Assembly (NCBI GenBank): GCA_012719535.1
Contig: JAAYAC010000044.1
Span: forward strand, 1 to 35,975
Reading direction: 5' to 3'
Length of the DNA stretch: 35,975 bases
Source of the DNA: Syntrophomonadaceae bacterium
GTDB lineage: Bacteria; Bacillota; Syntrophomonadia; Syntrophomonadales; Syntrophothermaceae
Below are positions 23,852-32,075 of this stretch, piece by piece. The translations under genes and the position numbers were made by a program. Numbering within the stretch: position 1 is the first letter of the stretch; each line of letters starts with the position of its first letter. The notes below the pieces were generated by a model. It saw only the letters and a program-made list of their open reading frames with translations, had not been told where the DNA came from and ran no database searches.

Positions 23852-25867
23852 ATGAGCATCCGGACCGCCGTGGGGGCGGCTTTAGTAGTATGTGTACTGT
23901 TGACCGGCGGGTTTACCTGGGGATTGCCCGCCATCGATGTGCCCCAAACTTCCATAATCTATGATGCCAGCGGCAGGGAGATCAAGGGTGTTTACCAGCA
24001 AAACCGTATTCCCGTAGAGCTTCAGGAAGTTTCTCCGTACCTTATAGATGCATTTATCGCGGTGGAGGACAAGAACTTTTACCGCCACCACGGTATCGAC
24101 ATCTTTGGTATTTTACGGGCGGCCGTGGTCAATCTCAGGGAAATGCGGGTGGTGGAGGGCGGCAGCACGATAACCCAGCAAACCGCCAAGAATCTCTTTT
24201 TGACCCAGGAAAGAACCTTGACGCGCAAGCTTAAGGAACTGTTTTATACCTTCCTGCTGGAAAGGCGATACAGCAAGGATGAGATCCTGGAGATGTACCT
24301 GAATACCATCTATTTCGGGCAGGGAGCTTACGGGGTGGAAACGGCGGCGCGCACCTATTTCGGCAAGCCGGCCAAAGAGTTGAACCTGGCGGAAAGCGCG
24401 CTTCTGGCGGGAGTTCCGGTGCGCCCCACCTACTATAATCCTTACGAACACCCCGAAGCGGCCAAGGCCCGACAGCGACTGGTCCTGCAACGCATGCTGG
24501 CCGCGGGCAAGATAACGACCCGGGAAAAGGAAGCGGCCGAAAAACAGCCCCTGCAATTCAAATCAGCCCGCTTTATTAAAGGGGACGCCCCGTATTTTGT
24601 GGATATGGTGGTGGAATACCTGGCCCGAAAGTACGGGGCCCGCATGGTGTACCAGGGGGGGCTGAAAATATATACCGGCCTGGACCTGGACATGCAGATT
24701 GCCGCCCAGGAGGCCTATGACGGGGTGATGAAGGCTAGGGACCGGGAACTGCAGGCTGCGCTGGTGGCCGTCGACGCCAGGAACGGGTATATAAAGGCCC
24801 TCGTCGGCGGCCGGGACTTCAGCCAGACTTCGTTCAACCGGGCCGTTAAAGCCAGGCGGCAACCGGGTTCTGCCTTCAAACCGTTCCTTTATTCCCTGGC
24901 CATGGATGAGGGATATACCGCTGCTTCCCTATTTAAGTGTGAGCCGGTGGAATTCCCCCAGCCCGACGGAAGCGTGTACGCGCCCACCGACTACGGAGAC
25001 GAGCCTTACCATTACCGCGAGTTTACCCTCAAAGAAGCCCTAATGGTGTCCGACAACATTGTCGCCGTGAGGCTTAACGACGAGATCGGACCGGCCAAGA
25101 CGGCCGCCTGGGTCAAAAAGTTCGGTTTTGCCGGTCCTATTCGCCCGTATGTCTCCCTGGCGCTGGGCACCTCCGAGGTAACCCCGCTGGAGATGGCTGC
25201 CGCCTTCACCGCCTTTGCCAACCAAGGTATCAGGTCGGAACCGATAATGATTACCCGGGTGGTGGACAGGGAGGGGCGGGTTCTGGAGGAGCACCGCCCG
25301 CGCCAGTCCCGGGTGATTTCTGCGGAGAATGCTTACATCGTCACCGACATGCTCCGGGGGGTTCTGGCTCCGGGGGGAACTGCCTCCCACCTGCGGTCGA
25401 TTGTGGACCGCCCGGCAGCGGGGAAGACCGGAACTACGCAGGAGTACCGTGATGCCTGGTTTGTTGGGTACACTCCGCAGTTGTCATGTGCGGTGTGGGT
25501 GGGCTACGACAGCCAGAAGAAGTCGGTCAATATTGCGGGAGGCCGGATCGCCGGTCCCATATGGGCCAAATTCATCCACGACGCATCGACCAAGCTGCCG
25601 GTGGAGGACTTCCCCAAGCCGGCCGGAGTAACCGTAACCAGCATATGCATGGACACCGGGCTGCTGGCCACCGAGTCCTGTCCCCGTAAGATAGAGGCCG
25701 CTTTCCGGGAAGGAACCGAACCCGGGGATCTGTGTTACTATCATGCGAGCCAGGACTGGTTCGGGGGGTGGTCGGCTGCAGCTCCTCCCGACGGAACCAG
25801 CGGGGAAAACCGGCCGGGGGGGCGCACCTGGCCCGGGTGGCTGAGAAACCTGTTGCCCGGCCGGTAA
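23852..25867 (+). CDS. Class A penicillin-binding protein (PBP1A family)
   Basis: 671 residues from ATG 23852, six bases after a G-rich ribosome binding site. An N-terminal anchor (about 5-25) precedes the GT51 transglycosylase domain, with catalytic Glu in AVEDKNFYRHHG (about 71), GGSTITQQ and LEMYLNTIYFGQGAYG. The transpeptidase domain has SAFK (about 338), SDN (about 399) and KTGTT (about 524). The C-terminus is a Gly/Pro-rich tail after a short Cys-containing segment (SICMDTGLLATESCP). It polymerises and crosslinks peptidoglycan at the outer face of the membrane. In spore formers such enzymes also serve forespore wall synthesis. Confidence 0.93.
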   Translation: MSIRTAVGAALVVCVLLTGGFTWGLPAIDVPQTSIIYDASGREIKGVYQQNRIPVELQEVSPYLIDAFIAVEDKNFYRHHGIDIFGILRAAVVNLREMRVVEGGSTITQQTAKNLFLTQERTLTRKLKELFYTFLLERRYSKDEILEMYLNTIYFGQGAYGVETAARTYFGKPAKELNLAESALLAGVPVRPTYYNPYEHPEAAKARQRLVLQRMLAAGKITTREKEAAEKQPLQFKSARFIKGDAPYFVDMVVEYLARKYGARMVYQGGLKIYTGLDLDMQIAAQEAYDGVMKARDRELQAALVAVDARNGYIKALVGGRDFSQTSFNRAVKARRQPGSAFKPFLYSLAMDEGYTAASLFKCEPVEFPQPDGSVYAPTDYGDEPYHYREFTLKEALMVSDNIVAVRLNDEIGPAKTAAWVKKFGFAGPIRPYVSLALGTSEVTPLEMAAAFTAFANQGIRSEPIMITRVVDREGRVLEEHRPRQSRVISAENAYIVTDMLRGVLAPGGTASHLRSIVDRPAAGKTGTTQEYRDAWFVGYTPQLSCAVWVGYDSQKKSVNIAGGRIAGPIWAKFIHDASTKLPVEDFPKPAGVTVTSICMDTGLLATESCPRKIEAAFREGTEPGDLCYYHASQDWFGGWSAAAPPDGTSGENRPGGRTWPGWLRNLLPGR

Positions 25868-25909
25868 GGCATGAACCATGATACATGGTATTGCCCGGCT
25901 GAGCAGGTG

Positions 25910-25931
25910 GAGGCGGTTGATAAGCCGCCTC
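25910..25931 (+). terminator. Possible terminator hairpin after the penicillin-binding protein gene
   Basis: GAGGCGG (25910-25916) pairs with CCGCCTC (25925-25931) around an 8-base loop, 43 bp after the stop. The following bases are only moderately T-rich. A small perfect inverted repeat, ACCATG-ATA-CATGGT, is just upstream at 25875-25889. Confidence 0.45.
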
Positions 25932-26012
25932 TGTTCACTGATCCTTGATTTTGCCGGGAAAAAAGGAGAAAATAAGAACAGTTTGTAGGGAGACAGAGGG
26001 GGGAGGGTTGAG

Positions 26013-26702
26013 ATGGATAAGAGGAAGGAACTCCTGACCGGAATCAAGGATGCAGTACCAATTGTGCTCGGGTATTTCCCCCTAGGTTTCGCTTTCGGGG
26101 TACTGGCCAACAGCGACGCAGGCATGAGTGTGGGAGAGGCTACCCTGATGTCCGTCATGTGTTTTACCGGGGCCGGACAGTACATAGCCGTAGGCCTGCT
26201 AAAAGAAGGAGCGGCCGCGATTACCATCATCCTGGCCAACCTGCTCGTCAACCTGCGGTATTTTCTGTTTGCCACTTCCCTGGTTCCTTTTCTGAAAACA
26301 GTCCCTACCCGTATCGCCACTTTGCTGTCATACGGGCTTACCGATGAGACCTACGCCGTATCGGTGGCCCATTATGCCCGGTTCCCGGCTACCTCCTATT
26401 ATCTGGCCGGGTTGAATCTTACCTCCCACGTGGGTTGGATTGCCAGTTCGGCACTGGGGGCCTGTATGGGACAGCTCGTCGCCGACACAGGTCGGTACGG
26501 TCTCGATTTCGCCCTCCCGGCGATGTACGCGGTACTCCTGGTAATGGTGGTTAAGCGGAAGCAGGACGCGGTAGTGGCCGCCGTGACCGCAGCCGTCTGC
26601 CTTCTCATCGCCTACCTGGTACCGGCGACCATGAACAACCTGTCCAACGTTATCGTGGCCACGCTGCTGGGGGCCACACTGGGAGTGACCTTGAAAAAAT
26701 GA
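26013..26702 (+). CDS. azlC: AzlC family branched-chain amino acid exporter, large subunit
   Basis: 229 residues with about five to six membrane helices. AzlC-type marks: GIKDAVPIVLGYFPLGFAFG at the N-terminus, MSVMCFTGAGQYIAVGLL, LLVNLRYFLFATSL and LTDETYAVSVAHY. With AzlD it exports branched-chain amino acids (LIV-E family). ATG follows GGGGGGAGGGTTGAG. Its end overlaps the azlD start (ATGA), the standard arrangement. Substrates are assigned by family. Confidence 0.93.
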   Translation: MDKRKELLTGIKDAVPIVLGYFPLGFAFGVLANSDAGMSVGEATLMSVMCFTGAGQYIAVGLLKEGAAAITIILANLLVNLRYFLFATSLVPFLKTVPTRIATLLSYGLTDETYAVSVAHYARFPATSYYLAGLNLTSHVGWIASSALGACMGQLVADTGRYGLDFALPAMYAVLLVMVVKRKQDAVVAAVTAAVCLLIAYLVPATMNNLSNVIVATLLGATLGVTLKK

Positions 26703-27019
26703 GAAAAGAAATTGTTTTACTAATTATAGGAATGTCCATCGTCAGCCTCCTGCCCCGGATGTTTCCGATCGGGACGCTATCCCGGTTTGAGTTTCCGGAA
26801 AGGGTTAAAGAATGGTTGTCCTATATACCGGCGGCAGTGCTGGGCTCTCTACTGGCGATGAGCGTGCTGGTACGCAACAAGACCATTGACTTCAGTCTCC
26901 AGAACCATTATGTCCTGGCTTTTATACCCACATTTGCCGTAGCTGTTTTCACACGCAATCTCTTTTATACCCTGGCCACCGGCATAGGCTGCATGGCTGT
27001 CATCAATCACTTGCTATAG
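26699..27019 (+). CDS. azlD: AzlD family branched-chain amino acid exporter, small subunit
   Basis: 106 residues with three or four membrane helices: IVLLIIGMSIVSLLPRMFPI, the WLSYIPAAVLGSLLAMSVL segment and HYVLAFIPTFAVAVFTRN, ending in LATGIGCMAVINHLL. The YIPAAVL segment is typical of AzlD. It begins inside the azlC stop codon and should assemble with it. A 31-bp repeat begins four bases before the stop codon's end and runs into the following gap. Confidence 0.92.
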   Translation: MRKEIVLLIIGMSIVSLLPRMFPIGTLSRFEFPERVKEWLSYIPAAVLGSLLAMSVLVRNKTIDFSLQNHYVLAFIPTFAVAVFTRNLFYTLATGIGCMAVINHLL

Positions 27020-27045
27020 GGGTCAGGCTTGAAATTTGTGAAATT
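27015..27045 (+). repeat. 31-bp dispersed repeat, copy 1
   Basis: Identical over 31 bases to 33772-33802. It begins TATAGGGGTCAGGCTTGAAA and contains two GAAATTTG-like words in tandem. It straddles the azlD stop codon. Confidence 0.85.
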
Positions 27046-27076
27046 TGCCGGACTGGCTGACAAGGAGGAAGATGCG

Positions 27077-27907
27077 GTGCGGGTTGAGATAACCATTTTA
27101 GTGGAGAACACCACCCCTGCCCTGGATCTGGTGGGGGAATACGGATTTTCGGTTCTGGTGCGGGTAGACGGGCACCCGATCCTGTTTGACACCGGTTCCC
27201 GAGATGCGCTTATCAAGAACGCGCCGGTCCTGGGCGTGGACCTGGGAGCGGTGGAGGACGTGGTTATCAGTCACGGGCACTCGGACCATACCGGGGGACT
27301 GCGCTTGCTGGTGGAAAATAGCACTGAACGCCGGTTTTATGCCCACCCGCACGCATTCAGTCACCGGGGTGTCGTCTTGCCCAAGGGTAAGACCAGGGAT
27401 ATCAGTATGCCGGTAAGCAGGGAGGAGATAACCGCTAGCGGTGGAACCATCATCGCCACACCCGCAGCGCGCGAAATTATTTCCGGAGTTCTGGTTACCG
27501 GGGAGGTTCCGCGGCAAACTGGGTTCGAGGACACGGGAGGCAATTTTATCTACCGCCATGGCGAAGGATGGGAAACGGACTACATTTTGGACGACCAGTC
27601 CCTGGTCATAGATCACCCGGCTGGGCTCATCGTGGTAAGCGGGTGCGCCCACGCGGGGCTCATCAACACGCTGGAACACGCCCGGGAGCTCACCGGGCGA
27701 GGAAATATCCATGCCTTTATAGGGGGAACCCATCTCATGACGGCCGGTGAAGAGAGAATGACGCAAACTATCCACGCACTGAAAGAATACAATATAGATA
27801 GGTTGGTTGTCTGCCACTGTACCGGCTTTTACCCCGCGGCCATACTTTACAGGGAACTGGGGGGCATTGTACAGAAGGGTGAGAGCGGCTTCCGGATGAC
27901 CATTTAG
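27077..27907 (+). CDS. Metallo-beta-lactamase-fold hydrolase (MJ0296/PqsE-like dihydropteroate-synthase-related group)
   Basis: 276 residues from GTG 27077, 8 bases after AAGGAGG; an in-frame start at 27029 lies in the repeat and is rejected. MBL marks: ILFDTGSRD, the zinc motif SHGHSDHTGGL, VVSGCAHAGLINTL with the third-site ligands, FIGGTHL and VVCHCTG. This resembles the group annotated as 7,8-dihydropterin-6-yl-methyl-4-(beta-D-ribofuranosyl)aminobenzene 5'-phosphate synthase-like, though bacterial members have no proven reaction. All metal ligands appear intact. It is in line with azlCD and the Lon-like gene, with a 37-bp gap to the latter. Confidence 0.85.
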   Translation: MRVEITILVENTTPALDLVGEYGFSVLVRVDGHPILFDTGSRDALIKNAPVLGVDLGAVEDVVISHGHSDHTGGLRLLVENSTERRFYAHPHAFSHRGVVLPKGKTRDISMPVSREEITASGGTIIATPAAREIISGVLVTGEVPRQTGFEDTGGNFIYRHGEGWETDYILDDQSLVIDHPAGLIVVSGCAHAGLINTLEHARELTGRGNIHAFIGGTHLMTAGEERMTQTIHALKEYNIDRLVVCHCTGFYPAAILYRELGGIVQKGESGFRMTI

Positions 27908-27944
27908 GGGAAGGTAAGAGAGACCGCCAGTTTGGTCGAGGAGG

Positions 27945-30401
27945 GTGATTATACTGAGAAGGCTGAAGCCAGAAGAATTAAGAAAGGTTTGCAACCCGGC
28001 CGACTTCGATTTTGAGACCACCGCGACGGCCCGGCCCTTGGAGGGGGTTATCGGCCAGGAACGGGCCCTGCGGGCGCTCCAATTTGGGCTTGACATTAAG
28101 AATCAGGGATACAACATCTTCTTGAGCGGCTTCTTCGGCACCGGTAAGACCACGCTGGCCAAGCAGTTGGTAGAGAAAAAAGCCAGTAAAGAGCCGCCTC
28201 CCTTTGATTGGTGTTATGTCTTCAACTTTCAGGATGCCGACTGTCCCAAAGCCATGTCACTTCCCGCCGGCAAGGGCAGGCGCCTGGCCCGGGATATGGA
28301 TAAGCTGGTGGCCAGAGTACGCAACGGGCTGGCCAAGGCCTTTGAAAGCCAGCACTTTGAAATGCTGAAAAACCGGATTTTGGCCAGTTTCTTTGAAAGC
28401 ACCAACGAGATGTACCAGAAGCTGGAGGAGATGGCCCAGGCGGAAGGTTTCACCATCTCGCGTACCCAGCAGGGCATTACTACTATACCGCTCAAAGACG
28501 GCAAACCTCTTGAACAGGAGGAATTCGCTGCTTTGGGTGAGAGCGAGCGCCAGGAGCTGTTGCGTCGCAGCAAGGCGCTGCAGGAGAAGATCAACCTGGC
28601 CATGCGGGAGTACCGGGAACTGGAAAAGGAGACCAAAGAGAGGATCCGTTCAGTAGAACAAGAAACCGCCCGGGGGGTGATGGTCCCCTTTTTCGCGGAA
28701 CTGTACGAGGCTTACCGTGACCACGACAAAGTCATCGAGTACCTGGAAGCGGTACACCAGGACATGCTGGACAATCTGGAACTGTTCGTGGAACAGGAGG
28801 AACAAACATTTCCCCTGGCTTTCTTCCGGCGCATGGACAAGAGGGCGGCCCTCAAGAGATATAAAGTCAATGTGCTGGTAGACAACTCCGAGCTGGAGCA
28901 TGCGCCGGTCATATACGAAACGAACCCCACTTATACCAACCTCTTCGGTACCATTGAATATGAAGGAGAATTCGGGATACTGGCTACCGATTTCACCCGG
29001 GTGCGGGCCGGAGCTATCCACAGGGCCAATGGCGGCTACCTTATCCTGCATGTCATGGATTTATTCAAGAACGTTTTCATCTGGGACACCTTGAAGCGGG
29101 TACTCAAGAACCAGGAAATCACCATTGAGAGCGTCTTGAAGAACTACAGCGTCAGTAGCCTGGAAACCCTGGAGCCAGAGCCGATTCCCGTGAAATTCAA
29201 GGTTATCCTGATTGGGGAGCCTTCCATCTACTACCTGCTATATACATTTGACGAAGACTTTAAGAAATTGTTTAAAATCCGGGCCGACTTTGATGTCGAA
29301 ATGCCGAGGACCAACGAGCACATTTACCAGTACGCGGAGTATATCAAGTCGGTGTGCGACCAGGAGGGTATCCGCCACTTCACGCGGGAAGCGGTGGCGG
29401 AGGTGGTCAACTACGGTACCTGGCTGGCAGGGGACCAGGAAAAGCTCACCACTCTCTTCAACCGCCTCAGCGAGATTATCTACGAGGCCAATGTATGGGC
29501 TTCCTACGACCAGACAGAAACAGTGCAGCCGGAACATGTCCGCAAGGCGATAGCCGAAAAAAGGTTCCGCTCCAGCATGCTTGAGGAAAAGGTGCTTAAA
29601 CTCATCGAAGATGGTACGCTAATTATCGATGTTCATGGTGAAGAGGTGGGACAGATAAACGGTCTGGCTGTATACTCCCTGGGAGACTACTGGTTCGGCA
29701 AGCCCTGCCGCATTACCGCCAAAACCTTCATGGGGGAAAAGGGCCTGGTGAATATCGAAAGGGAAATTCGCATGAGTGGCAGCATCCACAGCAAAGGGGT
29801 ACTCACCCTGGCAGGTTACCTGGGAGCCAAGTACGCGCAGGATAAGCCTCTGTCACTGTCGGCCAGCCTCACCTTCGAACAGACCTACGAGGGCATCGAG
29901 GGCGACAGCGCCTCCAGCGCCGAACTTTACGCTATTCTATCCAGCCTGTCGGGAGTCCCTATCTACCAGGGAATCGCGGTAACCGGATCCGTGAACCAGA
30001 ATGGCGAGATTCAGCCTATCGGAGGAGTTAACCAGAAGATCGAAGGCTTTTTCAAGGTATGTCAACAGAAGGGCCTTACCGGCCGGCAAGGGGTCATCAT
30101 TCCCAAACAAAACGTGGCCAACCTCATGCTGCCCGATGAGATCGTGGAGGCGGTCAGAAAAGGCAAGTTCTCCATATGGGCTATCGGCCATATTGATGAG
30201 GGGATTGAGATACTGACCGGACGACCGGCAGGAAAAAGAGAGAGTAACGGTGAATTTACCAAGGATAGCATTCACTACCTGGTCAACCGGCAGCTGACTG
30301 CCTGGGCGGAGCGGCAGACCAGGGGTGGAGGAAGAAAGCATGTTTCAGAGGTTCCCTTCCGGAGGAGGACGCCCGGGGCGAGGAGGAGTGGCAGGAAATG
30401 A
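27945..30401 (+). CDS. Lon-like ATP-dependent protease (LonB/COG1067 type)
   Basis: About 818 residues. An AAA+ domain has Walker A SGFFGTGKTTLAKQ near residue 64, with a long coiled-coil insert (about 130-250, LQEKINLAMREYRELEKETK). After the ATP domain comes the C-terminal Lon protease domain with catalytic Ser in EGDSASSAELYA (about 654) and Lys in GGVNQKIEGFF (about 695). It degrades or unfolds proteins in the cytoplasm. The start is uncertain: GTG 27945 lies right against GAGGAG; better spaced codons are the non-standard ATA 27951 or CTG 27954. The tail after about 765 is basic and low in complexity. It overlaps the next gene by four bases. Confidence 0.92.
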   Translation: MIILRRLKPEELRKVCNPADFDFETTATARPLEGVIGQERALRALQFGLDIKNQGYNIFLSGFFGTGKTTLAKQLVEKKASKEPPPFDWCYVFNFQDADCPKAMSLPAGKGRRLARDMDKLVARVRNGLAKAFESQHFEMLKNRILASFFESTNEMYQKLEEMAQAEGFTISRTQQGITTIPLKDGKPLEQEEFAALGESERQELLRRSKALQEKINLAMREYRELEKETKERIRSVEQETARGVMVPFFAELYEAYRDHDKVIEYLEAVHQDMLDNLELFVEQEEQTFPLAFFRRMDKRAALKRYKVNVLVDNSELEHAPVIYETNPTYTNLFGTIEYEGEFGILATDFTRVRAGAIHRANGGYLILHVMDLFKNVFIWDTLKRVLKNQEITIESVLKNYSVSSLETLEPEPIPVKFKVILIGEPSIYYLLYTFDEDFKKLFKIRADFDVEMPRTNEHIYQYAEYIKSVCDQEGIRHFTREAVAEVVNYGTWLAGDQEKLTTLFNRLSEIIYEANVWASYDQTETVQPEHVRKAIAEKRFRSSMLEEKVLKLIEDGTLIIDVHGEEVGQINGLAVYSLGDYWFGKPCRITAKTFMGEKGLVNIEREIRMSGSIHSKGVLTLAGYLGAKYAQDKPLSLSASLTFEQTYEGIEGDSASSAELYAILSSLSGVPIYQGIAVTGSVNQNGEIQPIGGVNQKIEGFFKVCQQKGLTGRQGVIIPKQNVANLMLPDEIVEAVRKGKFSIWAIGHIDEGIEILTGRPAGKRESNGEFTKDSIHYLVNRQLTAWAERQTRGGGRKHVSEVPFRRRTPGARRSGRK

Positions 30402-30706
30402 GAGGACGCTGGCGCCCGATAGCCGTAGTTTGCCTTATAATCACCGTAATGCTGCTGGGAGTGTGTGATTTTAATTACAAGAAACTCTTCGGCGACAAGA
30501 CGGCGGAGAAGCCCCGGCTGGTTAAGGTCGAGATCCGTTTTGATAGCGGCGACAGCCTGACCGGGTACGTAAAGGACCTGGGGGTGGGGGAGGAAGGTGT
30601 GATTTATACCGGGGGCTCGTCCGCTAACTACCTTTACGACGCCGGCGGTAATGTGACCGGGGTTTTTAATTATCATCACGTGCTGTATATGAGAGTCCTG
30701 AAATGA
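30398..30706 (+). CDS. Small exported or membrane-anchored hypothetical protein
   Basis: 102 residues from ATG 30398, which overlaps the Lon-like stop (ATGA) and has AGGAGTGGCAGG upstream. Residues 1-22 are a signal peptide or anchor (PIAVVCLIITVMLLGVC); a Cys follows the hydrophobic run but without a clear lipobox. The remainder is a small beta-rich domain: VEIRFDSGDSLTGYVKDLGV, then EGVIYTGGSSANYLYDAGGN. No known family. It is presumably translated with the protease. Confidence 0.65.
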   Translation: MRGRWRPIAVVCLIITVMLLGVCDFNYKKLFGDKTAEKPRLVKVEIRFDSGDSLTGYVKDLGVGEEGVIYTGGSSANYLYDAGGNVTGVFNYHHVLYMRVLK

Positions 30707-30735
30707 ACTTTTTCCAAATAATTAGTATGGCATTG

Positions 30736-30763
30736 ACGGTACCCTGAAGGGTACCGTTTATTC
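30736..30763 (+). terminator. Terminator after the Lon-like operon
   Basis: ACGGTACCC (30736-30744) pairs with GGGTACCGT (30749-30757) around a four-base loop TGAA, followed by TTATTC. Confidence 0.7.
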
Positions 30764-30872
30764 TTGGCATAAGTGAAAAATAATATTAGGAAAATAGGCA
30801 GGAAATAGAAAGAGGGTGTCGAATATACGAATATAACTGAGGAAAACCTTGGTGAAGGAGGTAACGAGCTTC

Positions 30873-31031
30873 GTGCATTGTGAAAACCATCCTGACCGGC
30901 CCGCAGATGGCAGGTGCCTGAGCTGTGGAACGTACCTGTGCGAAGCATGCTTGGATATCGCGGGGCAGTATGGGCTGATAATGTGCGAAGAATGCCTGTT
31001 GCGGTTATTTATCAAAGGTGACAACGCTTAA
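30873..31031 (+). CDS. Small zinc-binding protein (B-box-like)
   Basis: 52 residues. AAGGAGG at 30854-30860 supports GTG 30873 (11-base spacing); a TTG at 30849 precedes that site. The sequence has HCENHPDRPADGRCLSC and YLCEACLDIAGQYGLIMCEEC: the Cys/His spacing of a B-box-type zinc finger (C-x2-H-x7-9-C-x2-C, then CxxC pairs). B-box domains bind zinc and mediate protein contacts. It is 18 bp before the TPR protein gene and probably in its operon. Confidence 0.72.
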   Translation: MHCENHPDRPADGRCLSCGTYLCEACLDIAGQYGLIMCEECLLRLFIKGDNA

Positions 31032-31049
31032 AGAGCTTGGGGGACCGGT

Positions 31050-32018
31050 GTGGACGTCAACTACGGTTGGGAATTGTTGCGCAAAGGTGATTACGGAGGA
31101 GCCATAGCTTATTTTCAGGAACGGCTCGATAGTTCGGAGGCTGACTTTAGCGATTACTGGGGATTGGGTAGGGCCTACCTGCTTTCCGGGGAACGAAACG
31201 AAGCCGTGCGGTACCTGGAGGCGGCACTAACACATGCCGTGCAGGCTTGGGAAAAGGGGGAGATTCCTTATGAGCTAGCTGAAACTATTGAAAAAGACCT
31301 CGACCGGGTCACGGGTCAAGCGGAGGTGCGGATTCTGAAACGCAGCCGGGACTACCTGTTTGGCCTGCTTCGGCTGAAAGGTGCGATGGGATTGCGGGAT
31401 GCGGTTGAGGTGGTAGAGCAGTGTGCCTATCTCAGGCTCACACCGGTTTGGGACTCTTTGCTCGAGGAATTGCGGCAGGATACCAGGTTCAGAATTCACG
31501 GAGAGGACATCATTCAACTACCGGAGGTAGAAGATGGAAGTTACCTGATAGCCAGCCGCCGCAATTTCCAGGTCTCGCTTGCGTATACCCTGGACGACCT
31601 GGTGAAAAGCTGGCGCGGTGATAACTGGCGCGAGCTGGAACTCGGACTCGAACCGGTATTGGACGGCATAACCGGAGGGAACCTCAAGCCCCGGGCACTC
31701 ATGCTGGAGATGCTGAACAGCAAGACCTTTCGCGAAGCCCTGGATCGGATAAGTATTCGGACACGGCTCTATGATTTGCGGTCCCTGCTGGAGAACTGGT
31801 ACAGACTACTGTTCCAGTTGTGGGTGACGATACCGCGCTGGGAGTTGGGTTTCAAATCCCTTGAGAAAGCTGGGGTTGAAGACCTGTGGCTGGGGCAGGT
31901 AACCTCGCGCGAGGTGGCGGCCGTGCTGGGACTTGACGTCGACGAGGAAGGTAACTTCTATTGCCGGGAATGTGGGGAAAGGGTAGCGTTAAGGAATATT
32001 CACCAGCACGGGACGTAG
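31050..32018 (+). CDS. TPR-containing hypothetical protein with C-terminal zinc-ribbon-like end
   Basis: 322 residues from GTG 31050 (a weak site, GGGGGACC, is upstream). Residues 5-70 form a tetratricopeptide-like pair: ELLRKGDYGGAIAYFQERLD and WGLGRAYLLSGERNEAVRYL. A large central helical region follows without recognisable family, and the C-terminus is FYCRECGERVALRNIHQH, a CxxC plus HxxH-type metal site. No membrane segment or catalytic motif. It sits between the B-box-like gene and the chemoreceptor. Possibly a scaffold; no function claimed. Confidence 0.7.
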   Translation: MDVNYGWELLRKGDYGGAIAYFQERLDSSEADFSDYWGLGRAYLLSGERNEAVRYLEAALTHAVQAWEKGEIPYELAETIEKDLDRVTGQAEVRILKRSRDYLFGLLRLKGAMGLRDAVEVVEQCAYLRLTPVWDSLLEELRQDTRFRIHGEDIIQLPEVEDGSYLIASRRNFQVSLAYTLDDLVKSWRGDNWRELELGLEPVLDGITGGNLKPRALMLEMLNSKTFREALDRISIRTRLYDLRSLLENWYRLLFQLWVTIPRWELGFKSLEKAGVEDLWLGQVTSREVAAVLGLDVDEEGNFYCRECGERVALRNIHQHGT

Positions 32019-32075
32019 CCCTGAACCGGATACGGCATGAAGGTGGAACATTTGCCGATAGGGGGAAGTTAAGCG

